DNA of 12,472 nucleotides from Actinomycetota bacterium (GTDB taxonomy: Bacteria > Actinomycetota > Actinomycetes > S36-B12 > UBA5976), in NCBI GenBank assembly GCA_009918865.1, contig RGCY01000019.1, positions 1 to 12,472 on the forward strand. Direction: 5' to 3'. Positions 6,718 to 12,472 of the stretch are shown piece by piece. The notes beneath the pieces were generated by a model. That model did not search any database. It saw nothing but the letters and a program-made list of their open reading frames with translations, and was not told where the DNA came from. Both the position numbers and the translations under genes were made by a program. The stretch's first letter is position 1, and every line of letters starts with the position of its first letter.

Positions 6718-9149
6718 AGCCGGCCGCCGATGACAGTGACCACCTTGTCAAGGAACTCACCGCTGGCATCTCTTTTGCCGATTCGCGCGGCAGGCAGTTC
6801 CGCAACTGCACCCGATGCAGTGAGCGCGAGGGGCTTGTCCACCGTGATGCCTGCTAAGGCCAAAGCCTCTTCACCTTTAAGGAACTTCTGACAACGCACC
6901 CCAGATGTTGCGCGGCCTTTGCGCGGAAACTCTGACAGTGGACTGACTTTTGCAGTGCCGGCAACCGTGCCGGGTAACACCCCACCGCCTACCGCAATCG
7001 TGGTCACGAACGAATGGTCAACGTGTTTTTGAGCAATCGCAGCAGCCGAGATGATGTGTGCACCATCGTTCAGATTCATTGCGGTCACACCACCGGCAGG
7101 CCGCCCCTGGGGTCGCACCAGACTGGCTGCGAATCTGAGCAACTGGGCGTCGGATGTGATGAAAATAAGTTCTTCATCACCGGTCTGCAGATCAGATGCG
7201 AAGACAACTTCGTCACCATCATCAAGTCGAATGACATTCCAATCACCTGCCGAGCCCGGCACATCTGGCACGACTCGTTTGACGACACCAGCACGCGTTG
7301 CGAGCACCAATCCGGTGCCTTCAGTCGCGAGTGCGGTGATGCCCACCACCGTTTCACGTGACCGCATTGGTGCCAATGTGTTTGCGGTGGCAGCGCCACT
7401 GAAATCGGAGGTGTTTTCGCCGAGTGCCGGAATTTCCATCGCACTATGTCGAATCACTCGGCCCTGATTTGTGATGAGTCCAAAATCGGAACGAGTGCTT
7501 GTGGTCACCAACGCTCGCACTGCTGAGTGCTTACCTGGTTTGGCCGCGGTTGCAGTCCCGATGGGACAGCGCACAACCTTTCCACTGCCAGTGAGTACCA
7601 CGATGCACGCTTCATCGGCGACTTCAAGCGGCACATCGCTCACGGAAATGACATTGTCGCCGTCAAGGATGGTGCTCATCCGAGGTTTTGCGTGTCGCGC
7701 TGCCACATCCGCCAGCTCTTCACTGACAAGTGCTCGCAACGCGCTGTCATCGCCCAAGATTCGGTCGAGTTCCGCAATAGCGGCGAGTAGTTCACCCTTT
7801 TCGGTCTCCAATTCAAGGCGGCTCATCTTGGTCAACCTGCGCAGTGGCATCTCCAGGATGTAACTGGCTTGTTCGTGGGATAAGTCGAAAACCTGCATCA
7901 ATCGGTCGCGAGCCTGCGCGGCATCATCACTACCGCGGATGAGGGCAATCACTTCATCAATGTCCAGAATCGCAATCAGCAAACCCTCAACCAAGTGCAG
8001 TCTGCTCGCCGCCTTGTTGCGACGGTATTGACAACGTCGTCGTACGACTTCAAACCTGTGGTCGAGGTAGACGGTGAGCATTTCCTTTAGACCGAGAGTG
8101 CGCGGCTGGCCGTCGACCAATGCCACGGCGTTGACAGCAAAACCTTCCTCCATGGGTGTGAGCTTGTATAAATTCGCCAAGACTGCCTGTGGGTTGAACC
8201 CACTCTTGACCTCAATGACCAATCGCAAACCATGGTCGCTGTCGGAGAGGTCGCGCACATCCGAAACGCCTTGTAATTTCTTGGACTCAACGGCTTCTTT
8301 GATTTTCTCAATCACGCGTTCCGGGCCCACGTTGTACGGAAGTTCAGTGACAACAATGCCTTCGCGTCGGGCGCTGACTTGCTCAACTGCGGCGCGTGCG
8401 CGCACGCGAATGCTTCCGCGCCCAGTGGCATATGCGTCTTTGATGCCGTCGGTGCCGATGATGATGCCACCTGTTGGAAAGTCTGGTCCGGGCACAATCT
8501 TCATGAGTTGCGCAAGCGTTGTTTCTGGTTTGTCGATGAGCACGCGCGCAGCCTTGATGACTTCACCCAAGTTATGTGGCGCAATCGTGGTGGCCATACC
8601 CACCGCGATACCGGCCGCACCGTTAACCAACAAGTTAGGAAACGCGGCGGGTAGCACTACCGGTTCGGTTTCACGACCGTCATAGTTCGAAACGAACTCC
8701 ACCACGTCTTCATCAAGGTGTGCGGTGAGATCCATGGCAGCGTGTGTGAGTCGGCATTCGGTGTAGCGATGTGCAGCCGGACCGTCATCAAGTGACCCAA
8801 AGTTCCCATGTCCATCAATCAGTGGCACTCGCATGGCAAACGGCTGCGCCATGCGCACGAGCGCGTCATAAATTGCGCCATCACCATGGGGGTGAAGAGC
8901 ACCCATGACATCGCCCACCACGCGAGCGCTCTTGACATGACCCCGGTCCGGACGTAGCCCCATCGTCGCCATCCGAAACAGGATGCGTCTTTGCACTGGT
9001 TTGAGACCATCGCGTGCATCGGGTAGCGCCCGTGAGTAAATGACCGAGTAGGCATATTCCAAGAACGACGACTGCATCTCGTCAGAGACATCAATGTCAA
9101 CGATGCGCTCTATGGGTGCCGGGGTGGACTCCGATGTGCGGCGCGCCAT
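6714..9149 (-). CDS. parC: DNA topoisomerase IV subunit A (ParC)
   Basis: DNA-cleaving subunit of topoisomerase IV; 811 residues from the ATG at 9149. This start is preferred over an in-frame ATG at 9197 because AAGGAG lies 9-10 nt upstream and the resulting N terminus (MARRTSES) fits family starts. The N-terminal domain shows IVDIDVSDEMQSSFLEYAYS, ALPDARDGLKPVQRRIL and the winged-helix segment HPHGDGAIYDALVRMAQ. The catalytic tyrosine is Tyr129 in AAHRYTECRL. The C-terminal beta-pinwheel repeats (GKVVRCP, QGRVIRHS, AGVVKRV) are present, and I find no GyrA box (QRRGGRG type), supporting ParC over GyrA. Gly91 sits where E. coli GyrA has Ser83, while Asp95 matches Asp87. The gene overlaps the downstream ferredoxin-like gene by 4 nt and is divergent from the MFS gene. 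Confidence 0.93.
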   Translation of the reverse strand: MARRTSESTPAPIERIVDIDVSDEMQSSFLEYAYSVIYSRALPDARDGLKPVQRRILFRMATMGLRPDRGHVKSARVVGDVMGALHPHGDGAIYDALVRMAQPFAMRVPLIDGHGNFGSLDDGPAAHRYTECRLTHAAMDLTAHLDEDVVEFVSNYDGRETEPVVLPAAFPNLLVNGAAGIAVGMATTIAPHNLGEVIKAARVLIDKPETTLAQLMKIVPGPDFPTGGIIIGTDGIKDAYATGRGSIRVRARAAVEQVSARREGIVVTELPYNVGPERVIEKIKEAVESKKLQGVSDVRDLSDSDHGLRLVIEVKSGFNPQAVLANLYKLTPMEEGFAVNAVALVDGQPRTLGLKEMLTVYLDHRFEVVRRRCQYRRNKAASRLHLVEGLLIAILDIDEVIALIRGSDDAAQARDRLMQVFDLSHEQASYILEMPLRRLTKMSRLELETEKGELLAAIAELDRILGDDSALRALVSEELADVAARHAKPRMSTILDGDNVISVSDVPLEVADEACIVVLTGSGKVVRCPIGTATAAKPGKHSAVRALVTTSTRSDFGLITNQGRVIRHSAMEIPALGENTSDFSGAATANTLAPMRSRETVVGITALATEGTGLVLATRAGVVKRVVPDVPGSAGDWNVIRLDDGDEVVFASDLQTGDEELIFITSDAQLLRFAASLVRPQGRPAGGVTAMNLNDGAHIISAAAIAQKHVDHSFVTTIAVGGGVLPGTVAGTAKVSPLSEFPRKGRATSGVRCQKFLKGEEALALAGITVDKPLALTASGAVAELPAARIGKRDASGEFLDKVVTVIGGRL

Positions 9150-9172
9150 GGCGGTCGGCTCCTTAGGTTTCG

Positions 9173-9188
9173 GCGAGGGGTCACTCGC
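9173..9188 (-). promoter_or_regulatory. Small hairpin in the parC leader
   Basis: GCGAG-TGACCC-CTCGC (read on the minus strand) forms a perfect 5-bp stem with a 6-nt loop, ending 7 nt before the AAGGAG ribosome binding site of parC. It lies in the 129-bp divergent gap with the MFS gene. A role in translation is possible but unproven; short stems like this are common by chance. Confidence 0.25.
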
Positions 9189-9265
9189 AGGTCTCATCCT
9201 TGCAAGCCATCGCCAAGCGCCCTGCTCGCCACGCTTGGTGTGGGTTGGTCTTGGTTGGCTCTCAC

Positions 9266-9271
9266 TAGAGT
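9266..9271 (+). promoter_or_regulatory. Candidate -10 element for a leaderless MFS transcript
   Basis: TAGAGT lies 7 nt before the GTG at 9279. With the TSS at or next to the GTG, the transcript would be leaderless. A possible -35 is TTGGTC at 9245-9250, with a rather short 15-nt spacer. Confidence 0.45.
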
Positions 9272-9278
9272 TGCAGGT

Positions 9279-10577
9279 GTGACCGACACTCCCACCTCTT
9301 CCGGGACCGGCCTATCCGAGACTCTATCTCTCATTCACGGGCCAGTTCGCCGCCTTTTTGCTGCCACCTTGATCAATTCCATCGGCACCGGGTTGACGCT
9401 CACACTGTTCGTTGTCTATCTCACGCAAGTCCGAAACATCCCCATTTCGCAAGCCACATTGCTGCTGTCGTGGATGGCGATTGTGGGGTTGTTGGTCACG
9501 CCGCTGGTGGGAACCCTCACAGACCGTTTTGGTCCCCGCAGCATCTTGATGTGGTGTTCGCTCGGAATGGCTGCGGCGGTTGCGTCGTATGCACATGTGC
9601 GCACAGTGCGCGATGCATTTCTTGCCTGCACCATTGCTGCACTGGCAGGTTCGGGGCTTTGGGGACCGAACAACACCATGCTTGCGCAGCTCATTACTCC
9701 CGAACGCATGCAACGTGCGTTCGGTTTGAATTTCATGCTCCTAAATTTCGGCATTGGGGTTGGAGGACTCGTCAGCACAACCATCGTGAACATCTCGCAC
9801 CCATCATCTTTTGAGATGTTGTACCGAATCGACGCGTTGTCGTTCCTTGGAATCTTCGCAATTCAACTCACTCTGCGTGGTCACGGCGGACCATCACCGG
9901 CTGCGGAGGGTGATGATGGTGCTCGTCGCGGTTGGGATGTGGTCCTCAAAGACCGAGTGTTGCTGCGATTTTGTGTCAGTGCGTTGCTGCTGATGGTGTG
10001 TGGCTATGGCTCAATTGACGTTGGCCTTTCCTACTTTGCGGTGACTGAAGTCGGTCTAAGCGTTAATCGCATGGGGATTGTGCTGTTTGTGAACACGGCA
10101 GCCATTGTGCTTGCACAACTCACGGTCTTGCGGCGGATTGACGGTCGTAGTCGCACTCGGCTGCTGGCGGCGGTGGGTGTGCTCTGGGCGTTGTCGTGGG
10201 TGACCAACGGTGTGGCAGTGCTTCCTGGTCAAACTCTGGCGCTGGTGCTGCTTTGCCTCGGACAAGTTCTGTTTGCCATCGGCGAGACCGTGTGGGCACC
10301 AGTAGCACCTGCGATTGTGAACGATTTGGCCGCAGATGATGTGCGTGGTCGTTACAACGCGGCGTCGTCGTTGCTGTGGACCTTGGCAGGAACCATATCG
10401 CCCATGGTTGCTGGACTTTTCTTGCAACGTGGTGCCGGATTAACATGGGTGGGAACGCTCATCATCGGGTGCTGTGTAGCGGCGGTGGCATTTCTGATGT
10501 TGCACCGGCGAGTATCAGCGCATGTTGACGGTCGTGTGCTGTCCGAAACGTCGTCCAAGACTGGTCGCGTCGCGTGA
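9279..10577 (+). CDS. Major facilitator superfamily (MFS) transporter
   Basis: A 432-residue inner-membrane transporter, probably a proton-coupled exporter; the substrate cannot be read from the sequence. About 12 hydrophobic segments are visible, starting with LFAATLINSIGTGLTLTLFVVYL. The MFS motif A lies in the loop after TM2 (GTLTDRFGPRSIL, about residues 78-90). A charged central loop (RGHGGPSPAAEGDDGARRGWD) separates the two six-helix halves. The tail (HRRVSAHVDGRVLSETSSK) is hydrophilic and cytoplasmic. An in-frame GTG at 9240 would add 13 residues starting in the G/T-rich promoter area. I chose the GTG at 9279 because TAGAGT precedes it by 7 nt and the next residues (TDTPTSSG) make a normal short cytoplasmic N terminus. 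It is divergent from parC and convergent with the nuclease gene. Confidence 0.88.
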   Translation: MTDTPTSSGTGLSETLSLIHGPVRRLFAATLINSIGTGLTLTLFVVYLTQVRNIPISQATLLLSWMAIVGLLVTPLVGTLTDRFGPRSILMWCSLGMAAAVASYAHVRTVRDAFLACTIAALAGSGLWGPNNTMLAQLITPERMQRAFGLNFMLLNFGIGVGGLVSTTIVNISHPSSFEMLYRIDALSFLGIFAIQLTLRGHGGPSPAAEGDDGARRGWDVVLKDRVLLRFCVSALLLMVCGYGSIDVGLSYFAVTEVGLSVNRMGIVLFVNTAAIVLAQLTVLRRIDGRSRTRLLAAVGVLWALSWVTNGVAVLPGQTLALVLLCLGQVLFAIGETVWAPVAPAIVNDLAADDVRGRYNAASSLLWTLAGTISPMVAGLFLQRGAGLTWVGTLIIGCCVAAVAFLMLHRRVSAHVDGRVLSETSSKTGRVA

Positions 10578-10637
10578 GCAACGCAGCCTTGGTCTGAACG
10601 GTGTGCAGGATGGGGTTTGCTGCTTGCGACATCAACC

Positions 10638-10662
10638 TGCCGGGCTGCGCTACAGCCCGGCA
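10638..10662. terminator. Strong bidirectional hairpin between MFS and nuclease genes
   Basis: TGCCGGGCTG and CAGCCCGGCA form a perfect 10-bp GC-rich stem with a 5-nt loop, the strongest hairpin I found here. It overlaps the end of the nuclease gene, so that gene's TAG stop codon lies in the loop. It lies about 60 nt beyond the MFS stop. There is no T-run on either side, but intrinsic terminators without T-runs are often proposed in actinobacteria. Confidence 0.6.
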
Positions 10663-11318
10663 TCTGTGCGCGCTTTGACATAGCCGCAATCCCGGCAGCC
10701 ATCCTTTATCTGCGGTGGCTGTTCAGTGGAAATCACTGCAATGAAATCGCGCAAAAGGTCATGTAAACGTTCTGGTTGACGTGCAATGGGTTGCCAGAAT
10801 GCATCGACTGCAAACCCATATCCGTTCGCGGCATCGCCAGTCACACCGCTCGGAGTCCACACCAACAGTCCAGTCGTGGAAATCCGTTTTGCGTCACCAT
10901 TCTCAGGTGATTCCAACGCGAACGCGTACGCCTCAAGTTGTGGACGGTAGAAGTCAGCCTTGTCGTCAGGAGACCCAGAGACCTTGCAGTCGATCACTCC
11001 ATGAGTGCCGTCGTCAAACTGCACCAGCAAGTCGTACTTGCCTCTGATGCGGAACTGCGTTGGGGTTCCATCAATCACAATCGGCGTTGATTGCACCCAC
11101 GCGCCCGCACTCACCACAGTGCCGGCTGCCAGCGCCCGACTCATCTCAGCCGTGGCTGCGGAGCGAAACCGGCTTTCCTGCAATTCAGAGAGGGTCCGCA
11201 CAAGTGGCATGGTCATCGGTGCGGTGACGCCAAGGTTGTACTTCAGCCACAGGCATCGGTGGCACCCCGAAAAGCCAAAGGTGAGGTCACTCGGGGAAAT
11301 GAAGAGTTTCGTTGGCAT
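10650..11318 (-). CDS. RecB/Cas4-like PD-(D/E)XK nuclease family protein
   Basis: A 222-residue stand-alone protein of the PD-(D/E)XK superfamily (RecB-like nuclease domain). Catalytic features are visible in order: RGKYDLL (Asp96), GVIDCKVS (Asp110-x-Lys112) and YRPQLEAYAFAL (Gln127-x3-Tyr131, the RecB-type motif). Two cysteine pairs flank the domain: Cys19-x2-Cys22 (SGCHRCLWLKYN) and Cys208-x2-Cys211 (DGCRDCGY). This arrangement recalls the Fe-S 'staple' of AddB and Cas4, although those use one N-terminal and three C-terminal Cys, so a zinc or Fe-S site is inferred. No helicase domain is attached. The ATG at 11318 is chosen because GGGAGGA lies about 7 nt upstream; the longer open frame to 11492 has no family similarity. 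DNA repair is the most likely role, but its target is unknown. Confidence 0.82.
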   Translation of the reverse strand: MPTKLFISPSDLTFGFSGCHRCLWLKYNLGVTAPMTMPLVRTLSELQESRFRSAATAEMSRALAAGTVVSAGAWVQSTPIVIDGTPTQFRIRGKYDLLVQFDDGTHGVIDCKVSGSPDDKADFYRPQLEAYAFALESPENGDAKRISTTGLLVWTPSGVTGDAANGYGFAVDAFWQPIARQPERLHDLLRDFIAVISTEQPPQIKDGCRDCGYVKARTDAGL

Positions 11319-11341
11319 GACAGGTCCTCCCGTTGTGCATG

Positions 11342-11371
11342 GCGGCGAGCGGTGACGAGCGCTGGTGAGCG
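11342..11371. repeat. Three 10-bp tandem repeats in the nuclease/DUF5998 divergent region
   Basis: Three consecutive decamers each end in GAGCG: GCGGCGAGCG, GTGACGAGCG and CTGGTGAGCG. The 10-bp period is about one helical turn, so a protein could contact each copy from the same face. They lie about 10 bp upstream of the nuclease Shine-Dalgarno sequence, in its leader or promoter. Confidence 0.4.
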
Positions 11372-11409
11372 CAGGCGCAGAGACTGAGCCTAGGAGTCGG
11401 GGGCGACAT

Positions 11410-11431
11410 GGGTAGTCATATCGGGCTACCC
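11410..11431. promoter_or_regulatory. Inverted repeat in the nuclease/DUF5998 divergent region
   Basis: GGGTAG and CTACCC are perfect 6-bp arms separated by 10 nt. The element lies about 92 bp upstream of the nuclease start and 78 bp upstream of DUF5998, so it could be a dyad operator. The 190-bp gap (11319-11508) otherwise shows the tandem decamers and the nuclease and DUF5998 ribosome binding sites; I see no good -35/-10 pair. Confidence 0.3.
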
Positions 11432-11508
11432 CAGTTCGCCCACCTGTGTCGGGCACGACCGTGCACACCTCGCCGCCGCAGTGTTGGCACAAGTGTCAGG
11501 ATGAGCCC

Positions 11509-12093
11509 ATGTCCAACGAACTCGCCAACCTGCGCCGGGATGTTCAGCAGACCGGCTACTACCCAGATTTCGTTCTGGACTGCCTGGCAGACGCACTCTC
11601 AGACGAAGAGGTTCGCGGCTATTTCGTGCATCTTGAAGCCACCTTCGACAGTGACGAATTACGCCGACATGTCACGGTGCTCGCCATCACCGCAAGCCGA
11701 TTGGTGGTAGGCCACACAGATGAATATCCACCCGATGAGACAAGTTCCGTTCCCTACGCCACATCCACAGTCGAAAGTGTGCCGCTGACTCGCGTACACA
11801 GTGTCGTGGTGAACCGACGCGTGAGCAATCCAGCGCGCTATTCATCTGGGGGTCCGGTTGCCGAGGTGCTGGTGACCATCGGTTGGGGTGCGGTCAATCG
11901 GGTTGAACTTGAACCTGCTGACTGTGCCGATCCGCAGTGTGAAGCTGACCATGGCTACCTTGGAAGCGCGAGTAACGATGACCTGTCAATTCGTGTGAGT
12001 GCAGAAGCCGATGGCAAGCATGTGGTGTCTCAGGCATTGGCATTTGCACGGTTGCTCAATGAAGCCACGCTGCGTGGCGCGCCGTCGCTCTAG
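11509..12093 (+). CDS. DUF5998 family protein
   Basis: A 194-residue protein of an actinobacterial family without an established function that I know of. Recognisable blocks are TGYYPDFVLDCLADAL (15-30), HLEATFDSDELRRHVTVLAIT (41-61), RLVVGHTDE (64-72), SVVVNRRVSNP (98-108) and IGWGAVNRVELEPA (124-137). A CADPQCEADHGYLGS block (139-153) has Cys139, Cys144 and His148, which could bind a metal (inference). No membrane segment or signal peptide is seen, so it is probably cytoplasmic. The ATG at 11509 is supported by AGGA about 6 nt upstream; an upstream in-frame GTG at 11446 would add 21 residues unlike the family. It is divergent from the nuclease and convergent with sepH. The position next to sepH looks conserved in actinobacteria, from memory. 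Confidence 0.87.
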   Translation: MSNELANLRRDVQQTGYYPDFVLDCLADALSDEEVRGYFVHLEATFDSDELRRHVTVLAITASRLVVGHTDEYPPDETSSVPYATSTVESVPLTRVHSVVVNRRVSNPARYSSGGPVAEVLVTIGWGAVNRVELEPADCADPQCEADHGYLGSASNDDLSIRVSAEADGKHVVSQALAFARLLNEATLRGAPSL

Positions 12094-12106
12094 GTTCTTA
12101 GGCGGT

Positions 12107-12128
12107 TCTCAACCACACTGGGTTGAGA
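12107..12128 (+). terminator. Hairpin downstream of the DUF5998 gene
   Basis: TCTCAACC-ACACTG-GGTTGAGA is a perfect 8-bp stem with a 6-nt loop, 13 nt after the DUF5998 stop codon. There is no T-run after it. It is the best terminator candidate for this gene in the convergent gap with sepH. Confidence 0.5.
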
Positions 12129-12180
12129 GTAGGAGTGAATTGTTGAATCGTTGCCTGGAGGAGAACCAACGCTTCGACCC

Positions 12181-12205
12181 AGTGTTTGACCTGAGTGTTT
12201 GACCT
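12181..12205. repeat. 13-bp direct tandem duplication at the 3' end of sepH
   Basis: AGTGTTTGACCT occurs at 12181-12192 and again at 12194-12205, separated by one G. The second copy ends in the sepH stop codon. TGACC (12200-12204) can also pair with GGTCA (12213-12217), giving a small hairpin across the stop that could contribute to sepH termination. Confidence 0.5.
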
Positions 12206-12472
12206 CAGTTTTGGTCAGTGTTGCCTTGTGTGCCCAACAGGATTTCATCCCATGAAGGAATTCGCGCTCGACCACTGCGTCGAGGACGCGACTGGGTTGG
12301 TGCCGCAACTGGAGCAACGTCATCTGCCGGAGTGTCAACGCCTTCAAGATCAAACTCGGCTTGCACAGTCTCTTCAACTGGTTCGCGAGTCAACTCACGA
12401 ACCGCGGGTTGCGCGGCTTCTGGTTGCGCGGCTTCTGGTTGGGCGGCTTCTGGTTGGGCGGCTTCTGGTTGG
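12205..12472 (-). CDS. sepH: SepH (DUF3071) cell-division regulator, C-terminal fragment
   Basis: Only the last 89 complete codons are inside the window; the frame is open to the right edge, so the conserved N-terminal DUF3071 domain is not seen. The visible part is a disordered, acidic and Ala/Pro-rich linker ending in the basic-aromatic tail PRRSGRARIPSWDEILLG, the conserved C-terminal signature I associate with SepH. SepH is known in Streptomyces and mycobacteria as a protein that stimulates FtsZ assembly during division. The linker begins with at least four PEAAQ repeats. The identification rests on this tail, the repeat-rich linker and the DUF5998 neighbour, so it is good but not certain. 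Confidence 0.72.
   Translation of the reverse strand, partial: QPEAAQPEAAQPEAAQPEAAQPAVRELTREPVEETVQAEFDLEGVDTPADDVAPVAAPTQSRPRRSGRARIPSWDEILLGTQGNTDQN
12412..12472 (-). repeat. 15-bp tandem repeat inside sepH (PEAAQ coding), continuing past the window edge
   Basis: CGCGGCTTCTGGTTG-type units (plus-strand reading) occur at 12412-12426, 12427-12441, 12442-12456 and 12457-12471. The last two copies are identical and differ from the first two by one base (GG for CG at the start). The unit is 5 codons, so copy-number changes keep the frame. A degraded further copy may precede it near 12401-12411. Confidence 0.9.

Noticed and set aside
8074..8685. 203-codon open frame antisense to parC
   Set aside because: Low-complexity Ser/Thr/Arg-rich translation opposite a well-conserved coding region; a shadow frame.
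2386..9149. DNA gyrase (gyrB/gyrA) rather than topoisomerase IV
   Set aside because: No GyrA box in the A subunit, ParE-like Toprim sequence, and location by sigA rather than dnaA/recF. Confirmation would need a phylogeny with the gyrase of the same genome.
10650..11318. Cas4 of a CRISPR-Cas locus
   Set aside because: The fold is Cas4/RecB-like, but no array or other cas gene is present and the cysteine pattern differs; a housekeeping nuclease is more likely.
11319..11492. Longer N terminus of the nuclease (start at 11492)
   Set aside because: The extra residues are unlike the family, while the ATG at 11318 has a strong, well-spaced Shine-Dalgarno sequence.
12412..12472. CRISPR-like repeat array
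   Set aside because: The repeats are contiguous 15-bp units with no spacers, in frame inside a coding region.

Overview
The window reads as an actinobacterial (Actinomycetes) chromosome segment of intermediate GC, which I judge by eye to be in the upper fifties percent. The evidence is a HrdB/SigA-type principal sigma factor, a ParE/ParC topoisomerase IV pair, the actinobacterial families DUF7455, DUF5998 and SepH (DUF3071), abundant GTG starts and several TAnnnT boxes lying 7-9 nt before start codons. The order (sigma factor, DUF7455, parE, parC, nuclease, DUF5998, sepH) resembles a conserved core-chromosome neighbourhood of the phylum. I see no transposase, phage gene, CRISPR array, tRNA or rRNA. 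I cannot place the organism below class level.

Layout. 1-1038 (+): C-terminal part of the principal sigma factor, cut by the left edge. 1108-1881 (+): SGNH-fold hydrolase. 1908-2135 (-): small four-ligand DUF7455 protein, convergent with the hydrolase. 2136-2385: the largest gap (250 bp), a divergent promoter region with a striking AT-rich palindrome. 2386-4548 (+): parE. 4561-9149 (-): a compact four-gene run in transcription order parC, an Apd1/sucrase-type 2Fe-2S ferredoxin-like protein, a thioredoxin-reductase-like ferredoxin-NADP reductase and a 4-oxalocrotonate-tautomerase-family protein. parC and the ferredoxin-like gene overlap by 4 nt. 9279-10577 (+): an MFS transporter. 10650-11318 (-): a stand-alone RecB/Cas4-like PD-(D/E)XK nuclease with two CxxC pairs. 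11509-12093 (+): DUF5998. 12205-12472 (-): C-terminal end of the cell-division protein SepH, running off the right edge inside a 15-bp tandem repeat that encodes PEAAQ units.

How the genes may work together. Transcription initiation (sigma), chromosome decatenation (ParE/ParC) and division (SepH, an FtsZ regulator) make this a housekeeping region. The least expected element is the redox cassette downstream of parC: a predicted bis-histidine 2Fe-2S protein next to a flavoprotein that could reduce it. The pairing is inferred from position and fold only. No gap exceeds 300 bp, so no large stretch is left unexplained.
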